Positions 23,101-33,269 of a stretch of 53,188 bases of DNA are shown here, one piece after another. The position numbers and the translations under genes are program-made. The stretch spans positions 1 through 53,188 of the forward strand of contig KV921178.1 of assembly GCA_002081555.1 (NCBI GenBank), read 5' to 3'. Below the pieces are notes generated by a model. That model did no database searches and was not told the DNA's origin. It saw only the letters and a program-made list of their open reading frames with translations. The DNA comes from Protostelium mycophagum. Its lineage: Eukaryota; Evosea; Variosea; Protosteliida; Protosteliaceae. Position 1 is the first letter of the stretch. Each line of letters starts with the position of its first letter.

Positions 23101-24814
23101 TAGCAGTCATTTCACAGTATGGTTGATTTTACAAGTGAATTTAGACAGTAGTATCTGTCGTATTTGTTGTGCGGCTGTGCCACAAGATATCGCATTATAC
23201 AACAATTTATATCTTCTTCATTCACGAGCAGTTCAAAGTGATTAAATTTCACGGATAAGACAGGTTACCTTTCAAGTCGGTACCTAATTTGACTAGATCT
23301 TCAATATCCCAGACGTTCATCCTTCCTCCCGGTCCTAAAGCCGTGCTCTTCGTTAGGCTCCTGCTGTTAGTTTTGTACAAACAACCAGCCTCTGATTCTG
23401 TCATCTTGCGGCTGTGAAGAGTGAGTTTGAGATGCTTTTTGCCGAAGATAGTTGTAGAGCGTAATACATTCGATTATGTTTGCATTTTGCATCAAATCAG
23501 ACAGAAATATAATCAAAAATATTTCTTTTCGATTTATTTTTATTTCAATATTTAACAGGAAATAATCTTTCGTACAAAATCTCATAAAGAAGTTCTACAT
23601 ACCATTCCTGAGATTTGTTTTTTCCCGCCCGCGAGACCTGGGGATGTATGCAATACTGATCACGGCTGCCCAAGATGGACATCTTCGGCCTAAACTCTGT
23701 ACGTCTTAGCTCCCTGATCACTTGAGCGATCTGTGAATGTGTCCTGCTGCAATAATATATTCGTGCTGGCCTGTCTGGCTCTTCTTGTTTTTGGACTTGT
23801 ATCTCTTCTGTTGGTTCTTTCTTGACTTGAATCTTGGCAGTTGTTTCTACTTTTCGGGATTTTATTGGTTTGAAATCACCGCTGTCGTCGAATTCTACCA
23901 TCACGTGACTCCTTCAAAAATCATTTTAGATTTTTTGAACATTTGTGAAGAAAATTTTATAAAATAAATAATAGGTTATTATTATTTTAATTGTTTTTTG
24001 CAAGGTACCAATTTCTTACCACAAAATATAAATAATTAAAAATGCAGTAATAAAATGAAAAATTCACTCTGATTTCAACAATGCGGGTGCGCTGCTCGTC
24101 AAGCGCTTCGAAAATAAAGAGGTCGTGTGGGGCCTCTTTGTCCTGTTTTCTTCATTCGGTTCATCATCCTCTATATTGATGACTTCCTTGCGTTTGATAT
24201 ATGCTGAACTAAACAGCCCCGTCCTGTTTGGTGGTGGGCCTGTCATCTTCATCATGTGTCTGAGATGAAAAACAGATGATCGTGCAGTCTTACTTATCTT
24301 TGGTGCGGGGCGAGGTTGTTCTTGTACAGCTGCTTCAGACTTGGGTAATCTCGCTTTGCATTCTTTTTCTTTTTCTATTTTTGCAGCTGTAAAGTTGAAC
24401 ATCATGAGATTGATCTGTGCTCACCTTCTATCCTAATTTTTTCTTGTGATTGCCAGGCCAGTGTGGAACATAAAAGTGACAATGTTTTTCCTAAAAATTA
24501 ATCATTTAAATGATGTCGAAGAATCTACCTGTTCCTGTTGGACCTGCCCATGATCAGTGAATGGAACAGACATTGAAAAATGTCTCACTCTCTATCAAGG
24601 CATTTTTTGAATGAACAACGGATTGTAATACTCTGGAGATCATAGCTAATTGAGAGGGGTATGGCTTAAATGGAAAAGCGACATCATACCCCATCACTCT
24701 GACCCGTTGATGTGGTTCCTTCTTGATGATTATTTTCTCTGGTTTAGGTGCATCAACATTGAAGAAATCCTCTAAAGAGGGCACCTCCACTTCCTCTTCT
24801 TCCCACTTCATCAT
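20172..24814 (-). CDS. brip1: FANCJ/BRIP1-like Fe-S superfamily 2 DNA helicase
   Basis: XPD-family 5'-3' helicase. Visible motifs in order: DVAFPFKPYPSQLAMISRVL (Q region), ESETGTGKTLSLLCS (Walker A), a long disordered insert rich in Lys/Glu/Pro, IYYCSRTHSQIAQVIRELRR (Ia), LGSRDQYCIHPQV, CPYFASQGLSREADIVFAPY (Fe-S region end), IIILDEA plus His supplied by the next exon (motif II, DEAH), LASGTLSPLASFSHELGV (III), GVLCFFPSY, LLAVCRGKVSEGMDFTD, NQALGRCIRHINDYGA (VI), and DDRY plus LSRWLRASV. The insert between motifs I and Ia and the ARAVIVTGVPFP stretch favour FANCJ over RTEL1 or DDX11. It resolves G-quadruplexes and acts in crosslink repair in animals. A final 35-nt or so intron gives the stop at 20172. 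The ATG at 24812-24814 is the first usable one; an upstream exon is possible. Confidence 0.88.
22821..22838. repeat. 18-bp perfect palindrome with TGACGTCA core
   Basis: CATCATGACGTCATGATG, self-complementary over 18 bp, within the roughly 206-nt intron that splits the DEAH codon of the FANCJ-like gene. It is the longest of the TGACGTCA palindromes in this window. Confidence 0.75.
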
Positions 24815-25318
24815 GCCATGATCGTCTGAAAAGATTGTGCACAACTTTAATTGTAGAATACCACAAAATTTTGAGAATAAATTTAATCACATTATTTATA
24901 TTTTTTTATGATGATGGCACTGGCGATCCCTTGGCGCTGCTCAAGCTCTTTGAGTCACGCTGAGGTCTCTAATATACATGCGCTTATTGATATCGGATGA
25001 GGATCTCTGAATCGAACGAAAATGGGTCGAACAGTGTCTTCAGATAACTCTGAGAGTTCACCGAAGGCGCCTCCCAGCACCACTCTTGGCGTTGTTCTCC
25101 GGCTTGTTCATCTTGCATTTTTGTCAGCCGGTGTCGTGTCATCCCATCTCTGTACCTGATGAGGGAGAACTGAACCCTTCAAATAGTAGAGGGGGAGTAT
25201 TGAAATTAGGCGGGCTGAGTGGAATGGCGGGAAAGGAAATACTACCTATTTTTTCAAACTCGGCGTCCAGGTCGGTTTTGAACCTCTATAGCGGTCAGAA
25301 TGTCTCGATCCGTTGTAT
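24815..25318. other. Gene-free stretch upstream of the FANCJ-like gene
   Basis: About 500 bp between two minus-strand genes: the presumed FANCJ-like promoter or 5' exon and the 3' region of the next gene. A 45-codon ATG frame at 25023 (+) reads as a short hydrophobic peptide with no recognisable feature. Nothing else is supported. Confidence 0.35.
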
Positions 25319-25915
25319 CTACCTTCGCCTCGCCGGTTGTTGGCTGCTCTGCTCGGAGCCGTTTCTCACTCCGCCTCTTCTTCTTTTCTTCGAGCTGTCT
25401 TCTGAGCTCTTCGTCACCTTCTTTTGGGTGGAAAGGGCAGACACCGACACGCTGGCAGGGTTTTTTGAACTTATTGGCCTTACCTGTTCTATATAAGGAA
25501 TGTGTTTGGAAGACAACCGGAGACATACCGCAAACCTCATATCCTTTCTCTGCGTTGGTAGTCTATGCTATTTAGAATACCACTGTCTATGCCAAATGCA
25601 TCTTACCACTTTCTTCTTATTGAGGATCTTGTCAGAGTGGTCTGTAGAGGAGCCCTGAGAGAACAGATTTGCAGTGATCGTGTCTATCATCTCGTTTGCT
25701 TCCTTTATAATCTCGGGAATGTGGTCTCTGAGCGGTTTTGTGATTCTGGCCGTCTTCGGTGAGGCGAATGTCCATGGCAACGATTTGTCGACACGCCTTT
25801 TACGACTTCCTATATCTTCGATCGCGCATCACAAAAACACTAATTTTTGCCGACACACCAAGAGAAGATATGACATACCCTTCCCAGACTTTTCTGCAAA
25901 GTTCTCTATAGAACA
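25319..25915 (-). CDS. Unrecognised Lys/Arg/Ser-rich protein, 5' end unresolved
   Basis: Three or more exons on the minus strand. The most continuous reading is an exon with RITKPLRDHIPEIIKEANEM and a following helix, KILNKKKV joined over a 40-nt intron to HRLPTQRKDMRFA, then over a 45-nt intron to VRPISSKNPASVSVSALS and a basic Ser/Lys tail containing KKRRRGG, ending QPARRR with TAG at 25319. The tail looks like a nuclear-localised, disordered region. Upstream, SIENFAEKSGK can be spliced on, but I could not find a convincing first exon before the assembly gap. I do not recognise the family and give no function. Confidence 0.45.
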
Positions 25916-26203
25916 TGCACAGACCGAAGATATCAGGTATCAACCCAGAAGGTAAAAACATTCCGCATGTGGCGAGGAAGTTTGCAGGCAACAAGAACTC
26001 TTCGCGTCCCTGGGATTATACGATAATTCGCCGTGGTGTATTTAGCCGAAATTATTCCGAGTTGCGAACTCATCGGAAAAACCATATTTTTCGTCTACTA
26101 CCGAGAGGATCCGCGTGATCTCAATCGAGGTCTCCACGGGGAGCTTTTAAGGTCTGGGGTCACTGTGGCGAACATTCCACTATGATTTCTTGCACCACAA
26201 AAG

Positions 26204-26303
26204 NNNNNNNNNNNNNNNNNNNNNNNNNNNNNNNNNNNNNNNNNNNNNNNNNNNNNNNNNNNNNNNNNNNNNNNNNNNNNNNNNNNNNNNNNNNNNNNNN
26301 NNN
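26204..26303. other. Assembly gap (100 N)
   Basis: Exactly 100 N, the usual placeholder for a scaffold gap of unknown length. It separates the myosin 3' region from the unrecognised basic protein, so distance and even order across it are not certain. Confidence 0.99.
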
Positions 26304-26343
26304 GAACCGTAAACGAACGAAGGACAGAATTGAACAGAATTTA

Positions 26344-29300
26344 TTACTCCTTGAGGTAGTTGGCGGGGACCCATCCTCTCTTGTCTCTAAGTTGTCCTTC
26401 CCACCAACCTCCTGGGTCCTTCTGGATGATCTGAATCACATCTCCCTCAGCAAAGCTCAGTTCATCCTCTGTTTCAGATCAGTAAAAGTCTTGTGTAAGT
26501 GGGGGAACTTACCCGTCTGAGCGGTATAATCGTACAATGCGGTCGCAGTAGGCACCGCAGGTTTGGGTGGGGGTGCGGCTGCTCCTCCCCTTCCTGCAGC
26601 GGGGCCTCCTCTCCCTACGGGGCCGCCCCTTGCGGGACCCCCGGCTCCGGCACCAGCGGGACCTCCTCTTGCGGGACCTCCGGCTCCAACGGGACCTCCT
26701 CTTGCGGGACCGCCGGCACCAACGGGACCACCCCTTGCAGCTCCGACTCCGGCTCCAACGGGACCTCCTCTAGCAGGACCTCCAGCACCAACGGGACCTC
26801 CTCTTGCAGGTCCTCCAGCACCTACTGGACCTCCTCTTGCAGGTCCTCCAGCACCTACTGGGCCTCCTCTTGCAGGTCCACCAGCTCCGGCGGGAACACC
26901 ACCACCAACTGGACCTATTTACATTAGAATCTTTGTTTTCGGTTTGTAATGACCTCCTCTTGCGGGACCAGCACCTGCTGGGCCACCTCTTGCGGGACCG
27001 CCGGCACCTCCCCTTGCGGGACCACCTCTTCCTCTTGGGGCACCTCCGCCACCGCCTCCACCGAGAGAGGCGGAGCTTCCAGATGGTGCTTGTGGGGTGA
27101 CATCGGTGTTCTTGTCAAGTCCACTGGCAATCTCCACCTTCAATGTGGGTCCGGCCTTCTTCAGAATGGGTCCGTTCGTGGCGCCTGAACATCTTTAAAA
27201 CGAGATCTTCAAGATCTAAGGGATCTCACCTTCGTTTCTGGAGAACTGGAGTCCTCTCTGGTCTCCGGATTTGATCTTGTAACTGATCTGGTCGGAGAAA
27301 TTGATGGGCAGCTGTCTTCCGGTCAATGTTCCGATAGCCTCGAGCAACACGGCCGCAATCTCCGTCTTCTTATCGTTCTCAATCATGTTGTCGTACTCGT
27401 TGGGGACGTGCATGACGAGGTAGTTGTCCTGCAGTGAAGAGAGTGAGAGGGATTGTACATCGGCAAGGGCGGTACGTCTGGTCAGCTTGTAGATCACCTA
27501 TTGTGATCAGTTGTATTTCATTTTGGTTTTGCAAAGTACAAATGTGGGTTTACTCTGCCGCAGTCCAACATGTGCAAGAATAGATTTTTTATACGTATTT
27601 GCCAGACACAGCAGTACAAATGATGTGATCAATCAAGTTATTCATGCGGCTCTGCCGCAGTGCAACCGCACAGATTGTCCGAAACATTTTAATAAAAGTA
27701 CCTGGTTGTCCTTGGTGGCTCTCGCAATGACATAGAAAGCCTGGTCCGTGATGATGAAATCTCTTCTCTCGGGCTTGTTTCTGCGGTTCAGCTTACTCAC
27801 TTGGTCCGCAAACAACACGACCTCCTGTCCTGTTACATGTTATTCACGATTCTTATTGTTTCAAAACTCACTGCCGGCCTTTTGGACGATATCTTGTAGG
27901 GGGAAGTTGTAGTCGTAGTTAACATAGTCACCAGCGTACGCGCGCTGTACACTGAGTCTCTGTCTCTCCTTCTTTCCTCTGAATAAACTGTAAATCAGCA
28001 TCTTTTGCTCCAGCGCCTTCTTGGCCATCTTCCATCTGATGACGGTCAGTAAGAGGTGGTGAGTGGTCAGTCTTACTTCTTCCATGCCTTTTGTATCTTA
28101 CAAGCACATTCAAAGTCTCTTCTCTCAATCTGTTCTTCAAGGAAGAACAACTGCATAAAGTTAGCTTCTCTTCCATCCCTTTACAAGTACTTTCGCGGTT
28201 TCGTGACGAGGAAATTAAAATCATAATAAAAATTTACCGTCTCAGGTCTTCTGATAAACATCTTTGTCTTTCCGACCTTCCACTCTTCTGGGTCGAGTTG
28301 TAGATCCTTGCAAATGGTAGTACTTCCGTCCAATGCAGAACCGCTCCATTCTCCCCACATACCCCATGTCTGCTTACTCAGCTTCTTGTATCTGTGGAGA
28401 AATCTCTCGAAGGGGGCTCTGTAGGCAAATCCTGCTCTGCGCACACGCACGTTCTCCAAGAGTCCGAGATATTTGACCTTTATCGTTTAATTTCACATTC
28501 AAAAGTATATGTGGGGCGAGGGACTATAAGATAGTGAAGAATGCACCTGATGTTGTACACGGGCCGCATCCCAGTCTTGGTATCTCTTGTTGTCGTTTGG
28601 CTTGATGCAACGGATGTAATGTGGTTGACACTGACTGAGTGCCTGCATCAGCGCGATGGCTGATGTCTTGATCTTGAATCCAGCAGTGGTGGGTCTCTTC
28701 TTCTGTGCAGAGGCGGTCACATTCTCCGGGAATAAAGAGACCAAGAACTGGTTGCCACTGCATTGGACCGTCTCGATAAGGTCCGAGAAGAGGGTGTCTT
28801 TGTTCTTGTCGCTGAAGCCTTCCACTTCATACGTCACATCTCCGGCGTAATGTTTCACTTGGAAGGCACCGTTGAATTTTCTAAAGTGTTGGTGGCTGCT
28901 ATATGCTCCAGTCAGCTTCTCCAAGAACTTCAGATCGGTGGAAGATCCTCCAGTAGCGTGGATGGTGAAACAGATATCGTCCAAGAGGGAAAATATTCCG
29001 ACTTTTCCTTCGATGAGCTCGACCACGACTTGATTGTTGAAGTATTTGATCTCGGTCCATTTGATACCCTCACGGACGTACTCTTCTTGCTCAGCCTTGA
29101 GGGTCAACTCGATGAAATACTGCTGGAGCTTTTCCTGCGAGTCGGTCAGTATATGTGATATCAAAGAGGGATTGGCCCTAGCACGATTGTAGAACAAAAG
29201 TGGATATAACTGCTGATCCGCAAGTATAAAGATCGTCTTATCGTGAGTGGAGCCACGCTCAGCTGAAATATATCACCACAAAGGTGCACTTGTGGAGCTC

Positions 29301-30950
29301 GGCGCCACGCCTGCAGCTCTGCAATATAAAGTATTTTCCAACTTTGCCTCGACCAAACCTCGTTGTAGAACGACATAATCCCATGGTTCATACTTACATT
29401 CACGTAATTAATGCAGAACTGCTCGAATCCGTTGCGTCCAAAAATCTCGAAACCGTAAATGTCCAGAATACCGAGCACCGACTTGAAGGGTGTCTGGTAT
29501 CTGCCCAGAGAAGTGTTGATCTTGTTCACAATCCAGTCGAACAATCTGCTGTAGATCTCTCTGGAGAGAGCGTCCTTGGCTCCCAAGGCCTGTTGGGGAT
29601 TCTGTGGGACGTTGTAGGTGGATCCTCCACGAGCACCAGATCCTGTCAGATGTAAATATGCGTACAGATCTATCTCTATTGTTTTGCAAGTTCTTCTGTG
29701 CCAATTTGCAGCACAATAAGATAATAAAGTGAAAATAGAATTGTAGATGGTCACCTCCGGTCTGAATGACTCTGAACAACAAAGCATTGGTGAGGGTATA
29801 AGGATCAACTGACAGCATGGAAGCGGCAAAGTTCAATACATTCACATCACCGACGGCAGCGTTACCCTTTCCGTCTTGGCTGAAAGCCACATTTCCCAAG
29901 TGTAAAATACCAGCGATCAACATGACGATGCTCTCCTGCTCATTGTTTGGAATTCCGACCACAGTCATGGAGTTTCTGACATCTCTGTAATCGGCAGAGT
30001 CGTCCATTCCGTCGACGGTGTAGCACTGTCCTTGGTTTGTGTAAAAGTAGTTGTCGGCAGTGTAGAGAGATAATGACTGGACCGTGTGATCATCTGCACC
30101 AGATAACAAGTTGTAGAAGAAGTGGAAGTTTCTCTCATTCTCTTGCTGGTAAACGACACGTGACTGTGGCAGGTTAATCAGACTTTTCTTGTTAAAAGGA
30201 TGTCCAAGACGACATGGTCTACAGAAAGGTGTATGTGCTGAGCACCGATACGACCTGCAGTGTCCTCTACGCTTAGAATCTGATACATCATGAAGACGAA
30301 TACATACCTTCTCTAGCAGATAGTTTGTAATCTTTCCACCAGATGGGTCACCGTAGGCATCGAATTGAATCTCGAAATACTTCCCGAAACGAGAAGAGTT
30401 ATTATTACGGATGGTCTTTGCATTACCAAAAGCCTCCAGGAGGGGGTTGGACTCTAAAACTACACTCTTAACATATTCCACACGTTCACTCTTTCCAGTC
30501 ACGAATGAGACATAGCTCATAATGATCTTGGCTGCCTCAGTCTTTCCTGCTCCAGACTCTCCGGAGATGAGAATACACTGATTGAGTCCTAAAGACAATG
30601 AGCTTCATCCAGGGGTGGAGAGTCACCTTCTCCCTTCATGGTTCTATAGGCCTCTTCGGCTAAGGCGTAGGCGTGGGGTGGGTTCTCGTGTGGAAATCTT
30701 CCACGATAGTTGGGCACAATGTGTTCTCCAGTGTTCTTTAGATCCTTGTAGGGATTCATGGAGATGAGCACAGGGCCGATATATGTATATATGAGGTCAT
30801 TCTCATATCTCTTTCGGATGTTTTCTACGATAGCTTCCTCTGTCACCTTAGGGAGCATGACCAGGTCATCCACTCCCTGCTTGGCTACTGTCTTGTTACT
30901 CTATAACATTATAAGTCATAACACGAGGTCTCATCTATCTGCCATACCAT
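26344..30950 (-). CDS. Long-tailed class I myosin heavy chain (TH1, Gly/Pro/Ala-rich TH2, SH3)
   Basis: Actin-based motor at membranes and endocytic or phagocytic sites. The ATG at 30948-30950 is followed directly by an intron. Motor domain: IGPVLISMNPYKDL, P-loop ISGESGAGKTEAAK, switch I NNNSSRFGKYFE, switch II LDIYGFEIFGRNGFEQF, HYAGDVTYEVEGF, actin-binding PHYIRCIKPNDNK. The TEDS position, 16 residues before DALSR, is a serine (in GGSTYNV), as in amoeboid myosins I activated by PAK-type kinases. One IQ motif: ACKIQKAWKKWKMAKK. A basic TH1 membrane-binding region follows, then about 120 residues of GGPARGGPVGA repeats, then a C-terminal SH3 (ALYDYTAQTDELSFAEGD, GGWWEGQL, RGWVPANYLKE). The closest known layout is amoebozoan myosin IB/IC. 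Confidence 0.95.
26560..27090 (-). repeat. Coding minisatellite of the myosin TH2 region
   Basis: Repeats of 33-36 nt encode GGPARGGPVGA units. On the + strand the recurrent core is cctcctcttgcaggtcct and variants. The array is interrupted by one intron near 26913-26950. Unit number is likely to vary between strains. The TH2 region of amoeboid myosin I binds actin independently of ATP. Confidence 0.8.
27645..27659. repeat. Intronic perfect hairpin, TCT loop
   Basis: TGCGGC / GCCGCA around TCT inside a myosin I intron. A second half-copy (ctctgccgcag, 27553-27563) lies about 80 bp away in the same intron. Confidence 0.85.
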
Positions 30951-31250
30951 CTTGGTAGAGTTCTAGACAGAAGATGGAATAGAGAGGATCGGCACGAGTG
31001 TCCTTTTTGCAAAATGTCTTGTGACGGCAGCAACCGTCGATGTCGACATTTCAAAGCGGAAACAAGAACAGTTGATTCTGCGTGGCAGCGCCGTCCTGAC
31101 TTGCATGTACCTCAATAATACAAGTCGTTTGTCACACATCTCTAATCTCCTTCTATCGTTGGATGTGTTTTCTTCGTGAGACTTTTCAAAATTCAAACTA
31201 CATGAAGATGGATGAAACATTCTATTTTTTCATGATACAAAACAGCTTTA
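30951..31250. other. Short intergenic region, myosin I promoter
   Basis: About 300 bp between the myosin start and the AP-3 mu stop, both genes on the minus strand. It should hold the AP-3 mu 3' end and the myosin promoter. No distinct element is visible. Confidence 0.4.
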
Positions 31251-32898
31251 TCAACTTCTGATGTGCAGCTTTCCCGCCTTCGTGATGAACCTGACTCCTT
31301 TGTAGGGTTTGTAGGATTCGTTGTGTAATGTCAATGTATCAACCTGCATCATGTTAAGGCATGTGCACACGTGTGGAGACAATAATCCGACAGTGGTTTG
31401 ATGTTCAGCGCGATAGAGACACAACTTTTATTCTTTATGCACCAGAGCTGCACCAAAGACGTCAATAGAAGGGCTCTCACCTTGAGACCAGATGCTGCGT
31501 ATTGCATCACTTTGAACTCGGCCTGGACAACAGGGTTGGAATCATTAGAAGCACCAGCAGTTGTGGACACACTACCCTCCAAGATGGGAGATTTATCCTT
31601 GGGAATGCGGCTCACAGTCCATTTGCATACCTAATCGATCATCACCATCTTTGATTTTTCATCATTATTACCCTCGTGATGTCATCATACTGCACAGATC
31701 CCACGTTAGCGGAGAGCGTCGCGGTAGTTACCGACTTGGGGAACGGTATGGTGATGACCACGTCTTCGACGACCTTCCCTCCAGTAGCTTTGCTTCCGAG
31801 CATCACATTCACTCTTCCTCCATTACTTCCAAATGTGATCTGTGGCTTGACGTAGATGGGCAGCTGCAATTGTCCCTTCACGCGGTAGTTCATCAGCTTG
31901 AAGTTTCCTGATCATGTTGAGAATAAATAGAATTAAGTCGCATTTTTTGCCCAAAAATTAATCTTTAAGAGGCTGAGTTATTCTTCGTATAGGTGTTCAT
32001 CAAATGATTAAAGACGATGAGAACATGATGATTACCATCTGGAGGGATGAAGGAGATGACTTTAGATTGTTCATAACGAGCGTGTCTGACACAGGGATGG
32101 AAACTGACGTCATCCAAAATGTGTGGATTGGTGAAGAACAGGCTCAGATCAGGAATACCAGAGAGTCTACATTGTACCTGCACCTCTCCTGAGACTTCTG
32201 TATGCACAGCTATGCCATTACTGCAGAAAATCATTCAACACATGAATACATTTCATTTTCACTTACGTTTCTACGGTCGAATCAACACTCTCTATGATGT
32301 CTATGTAGATCTCGTTTGAGGCGTGTCTGACACCAGTCTTTCGCCAAGGGTGCATAGACAAGGAAGATCCTCCCAGCTCTCCCTTGATATTGCTTTGTCC
32401 AGTGATTCCTCCGACTATGTTTGTCAAGACATTTGGAGGGGGTATGATCTCTGATAAAGAATTCGGCTCGGTAGTAAAAGGGAATCCATTGTCCATCATC
32501 TCGTCCAAGAGCTAACCTCAGATCAGGGGTGCTTAAAGGATGCCGACGTTGCAGCTCACCTGATATACGATGACAAAGTTCTCTCTGAGTGAAGATTCCG
32601 TGACCTCTTTACTGAAATAGGATCCAAAAACTTCGTGAAGTCTTTGAAGAAATTCTATGACCAACAGAGGAGATGATTCCTTTGCCACTAAAGCCAAGAA
32701 GATTAGGTCTTCTTTGAGAATGTGAGCAGCTGTGTACTTCGGCAGTGAGATTAGCGGATTGACCTCTTCAAGTTTTCCATTTGCTTTTGTCACTTCATTC
32801 CAGAAGGCATCACAGACAGTACGCGGGATCAATCCTCTATAATGCTTCTCTATAATAATATCACCAGTGGTGTTTAAGATGAATATCGATTGGATCAT
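31251..32898 (-). CDS. apm3: AP-3 complex subunit mu
   Basis: Medium chain of the AP-3 adaptor, which sorts cargo from endosomes to lysosome-related compartments. The start MIQSIFILNTTGDIIIEKHY is the longin-like N-terminal domain of mu chains (mu3 usually starts MIxSLFIxNxxGDIxxEKHW). Continuing: CDAFWNEV, YTAAHILKEDLIFLALV, LLVIEFLQRLHEVF and LLDEMMDNGFPFTTEPNSL, the mu linker signature. The mu-homology domain follows: WRKTGVRHASNEIYIDIIES, GEVQVQCRLSGIPDLSLFF, VISFIPPDGNFKLMNYRV and ends VRFITKAGKLHIRS. About 415 residues, normal length. PWRKTGVRHANNEIYxD is typical of mu3. It is divergent from the RasGEF gene across a 371-bp shared promoter region. Confidence 0.95.
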
Positions 32899-33269
32899 CT
32901 CTGGGCTTCTGTTTTGCGACGATGGTTAGGCGAGTTGTAAAGGCCGTGCCTCTTTTGTTCTTGTTTTTGTCAGCCGGCTGGGTCGAACGTGCCCACGATC
33001 TGATGAGAGCCAGAGGCAATTGGAGAGTTAGCAACCTATAACTGCTACCGGCTTCTTTTCAATACAGAGTCAGATTAGCAAATACACAAGACAGACTCAC
33101 AAACGAGAGGCGAAGGCCTCAAAAGTGGCTATAACACTGCCAATTGGAACATTCAACTTCTTTGCAAACTCAGAATCACAAATAATCTCAATAGTCGATC
33201 TTAACTACTTGGTGCCCTTCAAACTTGGTACATTGCTTCGAAACAATCATAGCTATAGACGATTCAGAC
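32899..33269. promoter_or_regulatory. Shared divergent promoter, AP-3 mu / RasGEF
   Basis: A 371-bp region between divergent start codons. No TATA box stands out. Short open frames here lack support. Confidence 0.45.

Noticed and set aside
25674-25955. Plus-strand frame with a hydrophobic start
   Set aside because: It overlaps the minus-strand exon with RITKPLRDHIPEIIKEANEM, whose splice joins and composition are more convincing.
26499-27100. Several long + strand frames rich in Gly, Pro, Thr or Leu/Arg
   Set aside because: Shadows of the myosin TH2 repeat on the opposite strand.
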